Shown one piece after another: positions 27,092 through 35,635 of a DNA stretch of 64,000 nt. The notes beneath the pieces were generated by a model, which searched no databases, had not been told where the DNA came from, and saw only the letters and a program-made list of their open reading frames with translations. Origin of the DNA: CAIWHR01 sp963781285. Its GTDB lineage: Bacteria > Pseudomonadota > Gammaproteobacteria > Burkholderiales > Casimicrobiaceae. Position numbers and translations under genes: made by a program. The DNA lies in contig CAWAFI010000002.1 of assembly GCA_963781285.1 (NCBI GenBank), positions 1 through 64,000 of the forward strand. The letters run 5' to 3'. Positions within the stretch are counted from its first letter, which is position 1, and every line of letters begins with the position of its first letter.

Positions 27092-28156
27092 ATGACCCCT
27101 CCTCATTCCGCCGGTTCGCCTTCGCTTTCCTACCGCGACGCCGGCGTTGACATCGACGCGGGCGACACCCTTGTCGAGCGCATCAAGCCGTACGCGAAAC
27201 GGACATTGCGGCCCGAAGTGCTGGCCGGCATCGGCGGCTTCGGCGCCCTGGTCGAGTTGCCGAAGCGCTACCGCGAACCGGTACTGGTATCAAGCACCGA
27301 CGGTGTAGGCACCAAGTTGAAGCTCGCGTTCGCGCTCGCCCGGCACGACACGATCGGCATCGATCTCGTGGCGATGAGCGTCAACGACATCCTCGTGCAG
27401 GGCGCCGAGCCGCTGTTCTTTCTCGACTACTACGTTTGCGAGCGACTCGACGTCGCGGTCGCTGCGGAAGTCATCAAGGGCATTGCGACAGGCTGCGAGG
27501 ACGCGGGGTGCGCGCTGATCGGTGGCGAGACGGCCGAGCACCCGAACGCCTTCGTCCCGGGCGAATACGACCTCGCCGGATTCGCGGTTGGCGTAGTCGA
27601 GAAAGCGAAGGCGATCGACGGCCGGCGCATCGCCGCCGGCGACGTGCTGCTGGGCCTTGGATCGAGTGGGCCGCATTCGAACGGCTTTTCGCTGATTCGC
27701 CGGATTCTCGAACTGTCTGGCGCGGATCTGGTGCAACGCGCACCGGAAATCGCCGGCGCGCGCACACTCGGCGATGTGCTGCTCGCGCCGACGCGAATCT
27801 ACGTCAAGCCCGTGCTCGCGCTGCTCACCGAGGTCGACGTGAAGGGCATGGCGCACATCACCGGCGGCGGCTTGCTGGAAAACACGCACCGGATGTTTCC
27901 GGCTCACCTCGCGGCACGACTCGAGCGCGCGTCGTGGCCGCGGCCTCCGATCTTCGATTGGCTGCAGCGCCAAGGCAACGTCGCCGACGCTGAGATGCAC
28001 CGGGTGTTCAACTGCGGCGTCGGGATGGTCGTCGTCGTCGCATCCGAGGACGCACAACGCGCGCAGGGACTGCTCGCCGCTTCGGGCGAGTCGGTGTACC
28101 GGGTCGGCACTGTCGTGCCGCGCGCGTCCGGTGGGCTGGGGACTACCGTCGTCTGA
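27092..28156 (+). CDS. purM: Phosphoribosylformylglycinamidine cyclo-ligase
   Basis: AIR synthetase: ATP-dependent closure of FGAM to aminoimidazole ribonucleotide, step five of purine synthesis. 354 residues. SLSYRDAGVDIDAGD is the standard N-terminus; STDGVGTKLKLA, MSVNDILVQGAEPLFFLDYY, IGGETAEHPNAF and HITGGGLLENTHRM are conserved AIRS signatures. ATG 27092 is preferred over an in-frame start 66 bases upstream because family members begin here. It is followed by purN 47 bases on, and divergent from hda. Confidence 0.97.
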   Translation: MTPPHSAGSPSLSYRDAGVDIDAGDTLVERIKPYAKRTLRPEVLAGIGGFGALVELPKRYREPVLVSSTDGVGTKLKLAFALARHDTIGIDLVAMSVNDILVQGAEPLFFLDYYVCERLDVAVAAEVIKGIATGCEDAGCALIGGETAEHPNAFVPGEYDLAGFAVGVVEKAKAIDGRRIAAGDVLLGLGSSGPHSNGFSLIRRILELSGADLVQRAPEIAGARTLGDVLLAPTRIYVKPVLALLTEVDVKGMAHITGGGLLENTHRMFPAHLAARLERASWPRPPIFDWLQRQGNVADAEMHRVFNCGVGMVVVVASEDAQRAQGLLAASGESVYRVGTVVPRASGGLGTTVV

Positions 28157-28203
28157 GGTGGCGTCCGCAGCGCGACGCCAAGCGCTGCCACGCCTATCCC
28201 GCC

Positions 28204-28860
28204 ATGGCGACACCCCTGATCACCGTGCTGATCTCAGGTCGCGGGTCGAACCTCGCGGCGCTCATCGACGCCGAGCGGCGCGGCACGCTCGCCGGCACCA
28301 TCACGACGGTCATCAGCAACCGCACCGACGCCGCGGGTCTCGCGGTTGCCGCGGCGCACGGCATCGCGACACGGATCGTCGATCACCATGCGTTCGTCGA
28401 TCGCGACGCATTCGACGCCGCGCTTGCGGCCGTGATCGACGCGAGCGCACCCAATCTCGTCGTCACGGCCGGCTTCATGCGTATCCTCGGCCCGGTCTTC
28501 GTGCAGCGCTATGAAGGCCGGATGATCAACATCCATCCGTCGCTGCTGCCGTCGTACGCCGGATTGCATACCCACCGGCGCGCCCTCGCCGACGGCGTGC
28601 GCATCCATGGCTGCACCGTGCACTTCGTCACGACAGATGTAGACCACGGTCCGATCATCGCGCAAGGCGCGGTGCCGGTGGCCGACGGCGACGACGAGGT
28701 GACGCTCGCGGCCCGCGTACTCGCCGTCGAACATCGGTTGCTGCCAGCCGCGGTGCGCGCGTTCTGCGAGGGCCGGATCGTCATCGCGGGTCGACGGGTA
28801 AGCGTTAAAGGCGGGCTCACGTCCCTCGCGACGCTCGAAGTTCCGGCACCGGAGCAATGA
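28204..28860 (+). CDS. purN: Phosphoribosylglycinamide formyltransferase
   Basis: GAR transformylase using 10-formyl-tetrahydrofolate, step three of purine synthesis. 218 residues. TVLISGRGSNLAALI is the phosphate-binding loop; AGFMRILGP, NIHPSLLPSYAG (catalytic Asn and His) and HFVTTDVDHGPII (catalytic Asp) are all present. Directly downstream of purM in the same direction. There is no strong ribosome-binding site in front of the ATG. Confidence 0.97.
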   Translation: MATPLITVLISGRGSNLAALIDAERRGTLAGTITTVISNRTDAAGLAVAAAHGIATRIVDHHAFVDRDAFDAALAAVIDASAPNLVVTAGFMRILGPVFVQRYEGRMINIHPSLLPSYAGLHTHRRALADGVRIHGCTVHFVTTDVDHGPIIAQGAVPVADGDDEVTLAARVLAVEHRLLPAAVRAFCEGRIVIAGRRVSVKGGLTSLATLEVPAPEQ

Positions 28861-28918
28861 CGCGGCGCCTCCGCGAACGCCGAGGGAGCGCAAACGCGGT
28901 TTCGGCATCGAAATTCAC

Positions 28919-30022
28919 GTGACTCCACCCGACACCACGACGCTCGTCGCCGACAACGAAGCGGCCTCCACGTCCCCGGAGATCCGCGTGGACCAGCGCG
29001 CGCCGTGGACGGCGCGCCGCGGGTTCGTCGTGGCGCTCGCGGCGTCGATCGTCGTGCATCTGGCGTTCTCGTTCTGGCCGGCGGACATGCCGGCAACGCC
29101 CGACACGCAGCCGCTGCAGGCGACGATCACCGAGTTGCCGCCACCGCCGCAACCGGCAGCCGTGGCACCCAAGCCGCGGCCGAAAGCGCGGCGCACGAGT
29201 CCGCTACCACCGCCGGCTGCGTTGCCCGAGCCCATACCGATCACGGCCGAGGAGGCGCCCGCGCTCATCGAGCCGACCGCCGACGCGATTGCTGCGGGAC
29301 CGGAGCTGCCCGCCGTTCCGGTCGATGTCGCCGCCGCGACGCCGGCACCTGCTGCGCCGCAGCCGTCTCCGAAGGCGCTGCCGCCGCGCGTCGATCTGGT
29401 CTACAAGGGCTTCCTCGGCACGCAGGGCTTCGAGATCGGCGACGCCGTGTACCGTTTCGAGCACGCCGGCAGCGAATACCGGATTTCCACGATCGGCCAG
29501 TTGAGCGGACTCCTCGCCTTGTTCTTTCCCGGACAGGCGAAGCTCGAGAGCCGCGGTTTCATCACGCCTGCCGGGCTGCAGCCGCTCGAATTCTCGTTCG
29601 AGCGCACGAGTCGGCAGCGGCGCGAGATCGCGCAATTCGACTGGGAAATCGGGATCGTGACGCTGCACGACCAGAAGACTGCGGCGCTCGAAGTGCCGAC
29701 GTTCGACGTGCTGTCGATCATGTGGCAGTACTACTTCACGCCGCCCCCGGCAAACGAGGTGACGTTCAGCCTGGCGACGACGCGCCGCCTCAACCGGTAC
29801 ACGGTCACGCGCGACGGTGACGAACGCATCGCCTGGGGCCAGGGCGAGATCGATACCGAGCGCTGGCACCATCGCAGCGAGGACGGCCGCGTCGAAGGCT
29901 ATGCATGGCTCGCCCCGACGCTGCATTACATTCCGGTCAAGATGCGCTACATCGGTCCCCGCGCGACGCTCGAGGCGCTGCTCGATTCGATCCGGGTCGA
30001 CGAACCGCTGGCGCAACAATGA
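28919..30022 (+). CDS. DUF3108 domain protein with proline-rich linker
   Basis: 367-residue envelope protein. A short cytoplasmic N-terminus is followed by one membrane helix (GFVVALAASIVVHLAFSFW), a proline/alanine-rich linker of about 90 residues like that of TonB, and a C-terminal DUF3108 domain from about residue 160 (VYKGFLGTQGFEIGDAVYRF). Function is unknown. GTG 28919 is the likely start. Its stop overlaps the rsmB start (ATGA), so it is translationally coupled to rsmB. This position between purN and rsmB is typical in betaproteobacteria. Confidence 0.85.
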   Translation: MTPPDTTTLVADNEAASTSPEIRVDQRAPWTARRGFVVALAASIVVHLAFSFWPADMPATPDTQPLQATITELPPPPQPAAVAPKPRPKARRTSPLPPPAALPEPIPITAEEAPALIEPTADAIAAGPELPAVPVDVAAATPAPAAPQPSPKALPPRVDLVYKGFLGTQGFEIGDAVYRFEHAGSEYRISTIGQLSGLLALFFPGQAKLESRGFITPAGLQPLEFSFERTSRQRREIAQFDWEIGIVTLHDQKTAALEVPTFDVLSIMWQYYFTPPPANEVTFSLATTRRLNRYTVTRDGDERIAWGQGEIDTERWHHRSEDGRVEGYAWLAPTLHYIPVKMRYIGPRATLEALLDSIRVDEPLAQQ

Positions 30023-31303
30023 CGCTGCGGGCGAACCAGCTCGCCGGCCTCGCTGCCGCGATCGCCGAGATCCAGCCGCTCGCCGCGCCCGCAGACACGC
30101 TTCTGCACCATTTTTTCCGCCGCCATCCGGCGATGGGCCAGCACGACCGCGCTTTCGTTGCCGACGGGGTGTACGCGTACCTGCGCCGGCGGCGTTCGCT
30201 GGAAGCATTGGCGGGAACGGCGCAGCCGTCGAAGCTTGCGCTGGCAGTGACCACGCGAGAGCTCGGGTACAGCGTGCGCGAGATGGACAGCGTGCTGAAG
30301 GAATCCGATGTCGTGTGGTTGCGCGCGTTCAAGGCGCGCCTGGCGACGGCGCTGCCGCCCGCCATCGCCGCGGACCTTCCCGACTGGCTGTGGGCGCGCC
30401 TCGGTGATGCGTACGGCGAGGCCGAGCGCGGCGAACTCGCACGAGCATGGCAGACACCCGCGTCCCTCGATCTTCGCGTGAATCCGCTGAAGACGACGCG
30501 TGACGCCGCGCGCGCCGCACTGGCGGCGACGGGCATCGCGGCCGAACCGACGCCGTACTCGCCGCTCGGTCTGCGCGTACCTGGACGGCCCGCACTCGCC
30601 CGACATCCGCTGCTGCAGGACGGCTCCCTCGAGGTGCAAGACGAAGGCAGCCAGCTCGTCGGCTTTCTCGTTGCCCCGAAGCGCACCGACATGGTCGTCG
30701 ATTTCTGCGCCGGTGCCGGCGGCAAGACGCTGCTCCTGGGTGCTCTGATGCGCTCGCACGGCCGCCTCTACGCGTTCGACATCGTGGACAAACGGCTTGC
30801 CAACCTGAAGCCCCGCCTCGCCCGCTCGGGGCTGTCGAACGTGCATCCGCAACTGCTCGCGAACGAACACGACGCGAAGGTGAAGCGTCTCGCCGGGAAG
30901 ATCGATCGGGTTCTGGTCGACGCACCGTGCACCGGCTTCGGTACGCTGCGCCGCAATCCCGATCTCAAGTGGCGCCAGCGGGAAACCGCGGTCGCGGAGC
31001 TCGCCGAAAAGCAACAGAGGATTCTCGCCGCCGCAGCCACACTGGTGAAACCCGGCGGCCGGCTCGTCTACGCGACGTGCAGCGTACTGCCGGACGAGAA
31101 CGAAGGCGTCGTCGCCGGGTTTCTCAGGTACGCATCCGCAGTTCGTGCGCGGCGATGCCGCCGCGCTGCTCGCGCGCGCCGGCATTGCACTCGACACCGG
31201 CCCCACACTCGCGCTCCTGCCGCATCGCCATGGCTGCGACGGCTTCTTCGCCGCAATTCTCGAACGCGCGCGATCGGGAGAGCCGCCAGGCGATTTCCGG
31301 TAG
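30019..31303 (+). CDS. rsmB: 16S rRNA m5C967 methyltransferase RsmB, one frame break
   Basis: SAM-dependent cytosine-C5 methyltransferase acting on 16S rRNA position 967. About 427 residues. The N-terminal NusB-like domain is diverged (RRHPAMGQHDRAFV). The Rossmann part has the SAM motif FCAGAGGKTLLLGA and the two catalytic cysteines in DAPCTGFGTLRRNPDLKW and YATCSVLPDENE. The frame breaks near 31125; in the next frame it continues HPQFVRGDAAALLARAG to the family-typical LPHRHGCDGFFAAILERA and a TAG at 31301-31303. The missing base is the only defect, so a sequence error is probable. ATG overlaps the preceding stop. Confidence 0.9.
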
Positions 31304-31313
31304 ACTCCTCGCC

Positions 31314-32630
31314 GTGCTCGCGCCCATCGACTTTACACGCTACGAAACCGCGCTGGCGACGCCGGCGGGATGGATCGAACTCGCGCTTGTAGCCGTCTGC
31401 TTTGCGTTGGGCTGGCTGCTCGATCGCCACGTGCGCCTCAAGTCCGGATCGAGCACGGGGATGGTCAAGGCCGGTCTCGGCGGCGTCAACCGGTTGCTGC
31501 TGCCACTCGCGACGCTGGTGCTTCTGCTCATCGCTGCCGCGGTGTTCCGCCACTGGCAACCGCCATTCTTCATCGCCATTGCGCTGCCGCTCACCGTGGC
31601 GCTCGCGCTGATCCGGCTCTTCGTCTACGCGCTGCGCGGGCTCTTCGGCACACCCGCATGGCTGCCCGCGTCAGAGCGCGCGATCTCGTTCGCGATCTGG
31701 GGGCTCGTGTTGCTCTACTTCACGGGCGTGCTTCCTGAAATGCGCACTGAGCTCGACGCGATGGAGATTCCGCTCGGCACCCGGCACATCTCGGTGTACG
31801 AGATCCTCAAGGGCGCGGTGGTCGTCGTGCTAACCCTCGCCGTTACCTTGTGGCTGTCCGGTCTCGTCGAGCAACGGTTGCAGCGCGCGCCCAATCTCGA
31901 CACGAATCTGCGCGCCGTCCTCGCCAAGTTCGTTCGCGCGCTGCTGCTCGCCCTTGGCGTGCTGATCGCGCTGCAGGCGGTGGGTATCGATCTCACGCTG
32001 CTCACCGTGTTCGGCGGCGCGCTGGGTGTGGGAATCGGTCTCGGCCTGCAGAAGCTCGCAAGCAACTACATTGCCGGCTTCACGATCCTGCTCGACCGCT
32101 CGATCCGGCTGGGCGACATGGTTACGGTGGACAATCGCCATGGCGTGGTGACGAAGGTGACTTCGCGCTACGTCGTCGTGCGCAGCCTCGATGGCATCGA
32201 CGCGATCGTACCGAACGAGACGATGGTCACGACGACGGTCCTCAACCACTCGTACAGCTCGAAGGATGTCCGGCTCGGCGTGCCGGTGCAAGTGAGCTAC
32301 GACAGCGACGTCGACCGCGCATTGCAGCTGATGACCGAGGCCGCGCAACGCCAGCCGCGTGTGCTGCAGGCGCCGAGTCCGCCGGCGGCATTCGTCGTGC
32401 GCTTCGCCGAAAGCGGCATCGATCTCGAGCTCGGCGTCTGGATCTCCGACCCGGAGAACGGCCAGCTCGATTTGCGGAGCGCGCTGAACCAGTCGATCTG
32501 GCGGTCGTTCAAGGCGAACGGCATCCGGATCCCGTTCCCGCAACGGGAGATGCGGATTTTGAATCCGGAGAGTACGGGCGCCCTACCGCCCGGCCCAAAT
32601 TCCACGGAATCGTCCGTTTCGCCCGGCTGA
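31314..32630 (+). CDS. MscS-family mechanosensitive ion channel
   Basis: Inner-membrane channel of 438 residues. Several helices fill residues 15-220. The pore-lining helix and following loop read GGALGVGIGLGLQKLASNYI then GFTILLDRSIRLGDMV, with the beta domain TVDNRHGVVTKVTSRYVVVR and a C-terminal alpha/beta domain, all standard for MscS. It opens on membrane tension during hypo-osmotic shock. GTG 31314 is the likely start, 10 bases after the corrected rsmB stop, so it probably follows rsmB in the operon. Channels of this size lack the large periplasmic part of MscK. Confidence 0.9.
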   Translation: MLAPIDFTRYETALATPAGWIELALVAVCFALGWLLDRHVRLKSGSSTGMVKAGLGGVNRLLLPLATLVLLLIAAAVFRHWQPPFFIAIALPLTVALALIRLFVYALRGLFGTPAWLPASERAISFAIWGLVLLYFTGVLPEMRTELDAMEIPLGTRHISVYEILKGAVVVVLTLAVTLWLSGLVEQRLQRAPNLDTNLRAVLAKFVRALLLALGVLIALQAVGIDLTLLTVFGGALGVGIGLGLQKLASNYIAGFTILLDRSIRLGDMVTVDNRHGVVTKVTSRYVVVRSLDGIDAIVPNETMVTTTVLNHSYSSKDVRLGVPVQVSYDSDVDRALQLMTEAAQRQPRVLQAPSPPAAFVVRFAESGIDLELGVWISDPENGQLDLRSALNQSIWRSFKANGIRIPFPQREMRILNPESTGALPPGPNSTESSVSPG

Positions 32631-32720
32631 GGGCGGTTTCGGAAGGCGGCACCCACCAACCCCCTCATTTGATGGGGGAAATTTACTGTGTGCGGGACCG
32701 CACGAACCCTTGGGGTAGCG

Positions 32721-32726
32721 TATAAT
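32721..32726 (+). promoter_or_regulatory. Candidate -10 box for the desaturase gene
   Basis: An exact TATAAT 37 bases before ATG 32763 stands out in this GC-rich DNA. No good -35 hexamer is at 17 bases, so an activator or a different sigma factor may be needed. Confidence 0.4.
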
Positions 32727-32783
32727 TCGACGCTTTACGACAAAGCCGCGGGTTAGTCGCCCATGCGGCCCTACAGGGAACCC

Positions 32784-33995
32784 ATGTCCTTCGACTTCCT
32801 CTCCTTCGCCGCGCACGGCCTGATGCCGCTGCCGTGGTGGGGCTATATCGTCGTCGCGCTGGCGCTGACGCACGTGACCATCGCCGCCGTGACGATCTAC
32901 CTGCACCGGCATTCGGCGCATCGCGCGCTCGACCTCCATCCCGTTGTCAGCCACTTCTTCCGCTTCTGGCTGTGGCTCACGACCGGAATGGTGACCAAGG
33001 AGTGGACGGCGATCCACCGCAAGCACCACGCCAAGGTCGAGACGCCGGAAGACCCGCACAGCCCGCAGACCCGCGGCATCCGGACCGTGCTGTTCCGCGG
33101 CGCCGAACTCTACCGCGAGGAAGCGAAGAACCAGGAGACACTGGACAAGTACGGCAAGGGCACGCCCGACGACTGGATGGAGCGCAACGTGTACACGCGC
33201 TATTCGTGGGAAGGTGTCGGCCTGATGCTGATGATCAACCTGATGCTGTTCGGCCCGCTGGGCGCCACGATCTGGGCCGTGCAGATGGCATGGATTCCGA
33301 TCACGGCGGCAGGCATCGTCAACGGCATCGGCCACTACTGGGGCTACCGCAACTTCGCCTCCGCCGACACGTCGACCAACATCGTCCCGTGGGGGATCAT
33401 CATCGGTGGCGAAGAGCTGCACAACAACCACCACGCGTACGGCTCGTCGGCGAAGCTCTCGTCACGCTGGTACGAATTCGACCTGGGCTGGACGTACATC
33501 CGGATCCTTGCGACGCTGCGCCTCGCCACGGTGCGCAAGGTTGCGCCGAAGCTGCGCGTCGCACGCACGACCAAGCCGGCACCCGACCTGGCGACCCTAC
33601 ATGCGGTGATCAACCACCGCTACCACGTCGCGACCGCGTACGCACGGACGCTCAAGGAGACTTGCGCCAGTGAACTCGCCGCACTGCGCGCGCGCGTCGG
33701 CCGCAGCGAGTTCGCCCACGTTCCGAGCATGCGGCGCCTTAAGCGCTGGCTGTCGGGCGACGAAGTGGGGGCACTGCGCGAGCCCGAGCGCGTAACGCTC
33801 GTGAAAGCGATGGAGAAGAGCAAGGCGCTGTCGACGATCTACGCGATGCGGCAGGAATTGAACGCGCTGTGGGAGCGCTCGACCGATTCGAGCGAGCAAC
33901 TTCTCGCCCGGCTGCAGGACTGGTGCCGCCGCGCGGAAGCCTCGGGCATCGTTCCGCTGGCGCAGTTCTCGCTCCAGCTCAAGCGCTACGCCTAA
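32784..33995 (+). CDS. Acyl-lipid/acyl-CoA delta-9 type fatty acid desaturase
   Basis: Integral-membrane di-iron desaturase of 403 residues that introduces a double bond into saturated acyl chains, influencing membrane fluidity. The three histidine boxes are HRHSAH near residue 38, HRKHH near residue 78, and HNNHH near residue 215, with flanking hydrophobic pairs. The C-terminal 150 residues are soluble and helical, a length typical of proteobacterial enzymes of this group. Start: ATG 32784 has AGGGA 4 bases away; ATG 32763 is also in frame. A rho-independent terminator follows. Electron donor not in window. Confidence 0.9.
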   Translation: MSFDFLSFAAHGLMPLPWWGYIVVALALTHVTIAAVTIYLHRHSAHRALDLHPVVSHFFRFWLWLTTGMVTKEWTAIHRKHHAKVETPEDPHSPQTRGIRTVLFRGAELYREEAKNQETLDKYGKGTPDDWMERNVYTRYSWEGVGLMLMINLMLFGPLGATIWAVQMAWIPITAAGIVNGIGHYWGYRNFASADTSTNIVPWGIIIGGEELHNNHHAYGSSAKLSSRWYEFDLGWTYIRILATLRLATVRKVAPKLRVARTTKPAPDLATLHAVINHRYHVATAYARTLKETCASELAALRARVGRSEFAHVPSMRRLKRWLSGDEVGALREPERVTLVKAMEKSKALSTIYAMRQELNALWERSTDSSEQLLARLQDWCRRAEASGIVPLAQFSLQLKRYA

Positions 33996-34038
33996 CGGCG
34001 CGACCCTGGGGGCCGAGGCGCCCGCAGACGCCGAAAAC

Positions 34039-34068
34039 AAAGCCCGCCGGTCGGCGGGCTTTTTGTTT
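34039..34068. terminator. Bidirectional terminator between desaturase and rpmG
   Basis: AGCCCGCC-GGTC-GGCGGGCT (34041-34060) is a perfect 8-bp stem followed by TTTTGTTT on the plus strand and by T-rich sequence on the minus strand. It serves the converging desaturase and rpmBG transcripts. Confidence 0.9.
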
Positions 34069-34081
34069 GCGTGAACCCCGG

Positions 34082-34237
34082 CTATTTGAGCTTCGTTTCC
34101 TTGTACATGACGTGCTTGCGGGCGACCGGATCGAATTTCTTGATCTCCATTTTCTCCGGCATGTTCTTCTTGTTCTTCATCGTCGTGTAGAAGTGGCCGG
34201 TGCCGGCCGACGATTCGAGCTTGATCTTTTCGCGCAT
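34082..34237 (-). CDS. rpmG: 50S ribosomal protein L33
   Basis: 51-residue L33, the version without zinc-binding cysteines. Sequence begins MREKIKLESSAGTGHFYTT and ends KHVMYKETKLK, both characteristic. It was too short to stand out by length but the match is unambiguous. It lies 18 bases downstream of rpmB and is co-transcribed with it, as in most proteobacteria. Confidence 0.97.
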   Translation of the reverse strand: MREKIKLESSAGTGHFYTTMKNKKNMPEKMEIKKFDPVARKHVMYKETKLK

Positions 34238-34255
34238 GATGGGTACCCCTCGGGA

Positions 34256-34492
34256 TCAGACGTGCAGTCCACGCGCGCGGACTTCCACCAGCACGGCGTC
34301 GATGCCCTTCTTGTCGATCGTGCGCAGCGCGGCGTTGGTCAGGCGCAGGCTGATCCAGCGGTTCTCGCTTTCGACCCAGAACCGGCGTTGCTGCAGGTTG
34401 GGCAGGAAGCGGCGCTTCGTCCTGTTGTTCGCGTGCGAAACGTTGTTCCCCACCATCGGGGCTTTTCCGGTGACTTGACAGACTCGAGCCAT
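34256..34492 (-). CDS. rpmB: 50S ribosomal protein L28
   Basis: 78-residue L28. MARVCQVTGKAPMVGNNVSH and NRTKRRFLPNLQQRRFW are invariant-type segments, and length is exactly that of E. coli L28. First gene of the rpmB-rpmG operon, with a good sigma-70 promoter at 34539-34568. Confidence 0.97.
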   Translation of the reverse strand: MARVCQVTGKAPMVGNNVSHANNRTKRRFLPNLQQRRFWVESENRWISLRLTNAALRTIDKKGIDAVLVEVRARGLHV

Positions 34493-34538
34493 GGCTCGCT
34501 CCTTCGGGTTCAGGAATGGCGTTGCTGCAAAGTTATCA

Positions 34539-34568
34539 ATTATAGCTCGATTTTCGTCCCTGATTCAA
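34539..34568 (-). promoter_or_regulatory. Sigma-70 promoter of rpmB-rpmG
   Basis: On the minus strand, TTGAAT (34568-34563), an 18-base spacer, and TATAAT (34544-34539). The predicted start is about 40 bases before the rpmB ATG. The only near-consensus sigma-70 promoter that is obvious by eye in this window. Confidence 0.8.
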
Positions 34569-34713
34569 GCGCTTATGCCACCCCGCTCGCACTCGCCGTC
34601 GGGCATGGTTCCGGACCCGCCGGATAACGGTCCCTGCACTCCGCAGAAAGCGACAAGGCCTCCGCTGCGCAGGTTCCGGCGACGCGCGGACCGCGCCGGC
34701 GCGCCCGACACGG

Positions 34714-35591
34714 CTACCAGCTGTTGCTGGTCGCGCCGTTGTTCGCCGTGTTGGTGAAGAAGTACAGAAACTTGTCCGTCACCGGGTTGTACGCATACGT
34801 GCTCACGTGCAACGCACTCGGCACGAAATTCACCGGCGTCGCGACAGGCCCCGATCCGCAGCGTCCCCTTGTTGTCGTTCAGCGCCCCCACCAGCGTCCC
34901 GTTCGGAAACACAAACTTGTTCGCCCCAAACGCCGGGATCGTCAGCGTCGTCTGCATCAACCCGCCGCTCCACGTCCCGCTGTAGCTGTCCCCCGCATTG
35001 GGCAGGAACAGGATCTGCGCACACAACGCATCCGCCGTCGTGTTCTCCAGCTCGACGTGAAAGTCGTAGCCATTGGTCGTCCAGCGCCCGTAGATCGTGC
35101 TCTCCCGCACCCGGATCTGGAAGCTCGGCCCCGCCACCGTCCCCACCGCAACATAGATCCCGCGCTTGTTCTGCGTGTTGCCCACCGTCGGCGGAAACAC
35201 CCGCACGATGCAGCGGATGCCATCGCTCGCCACCACCAGCGCCGGCGCCCGCGCGTTCGCCGTGCAGTCCACGTTGGTCTCTGCGGGCGCGCTCACCCCA
35301 CTGCCGTCGGTCACGTTCACCGCGCCAATCGTGTTCGACGCCAGATCGCTGTACGGATCCACCACCTCCACCGCATAGGTCTTCCCCGGCTCGGTCCCGA
35401 ACACGAACCAGCGCGTCTCCCCGCCGCCGATGTTCTGCAGCAGCGACGAGCCGTCCGGCACGATCACCCGCGCGTTGCCCACCGCCGTGTTGGCCAGCGG
35501 CCCCACCTGCGCCTGCGCCGGCAGCGCCACCAGCCCCAGGCTCGCGACCACCACCCCCGCCGCCCATGTCGCCACGCTTCCGTGCTCTCAT
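34714..35591 (-). CDS. Stand-alone copy 1 of the shared secreted domain, two frame breaks
   Basis: Secreted protein of about 290 residues consisting of a signal peptide and one copy of the ~260-residue domain described under 39166-43920. It is nearly identical in DNA to the intact gene 38258-39130 except for its signal peptide. The first break is near 35577, between MRARK and VATWAAGVVVASLG; a GTG start at 35575 would avoid it. The second is near 34838, where this copy reads GTCGCGACAGG and the intact copy GTCGGACAGG, one base longer here. That moves the last ~40 residues (LHVSTYAYNP) out of frame. Conserved Cys in VDCTA, DGIRCI, CAQI and GACR are retained. Function unknown. Confidence 0.6.
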
Positions 35592-35635
35592 GATCCGCTC
35601 CCTTCCGGAGAAACCTGTCTGCCTGATTACCACCT
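34714..35635 (-). repeat. Duplicated segment, copy 1
   Basis: The gene, its leader (GGAAGGGAG site, CGGATC before ATG) and the 3' end of the preceding gene match 38258-39175 almost base for base. About ten differences were noticed over the mature coding part, while the signal-peptide region is clearly different. Confidence 0.85.
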
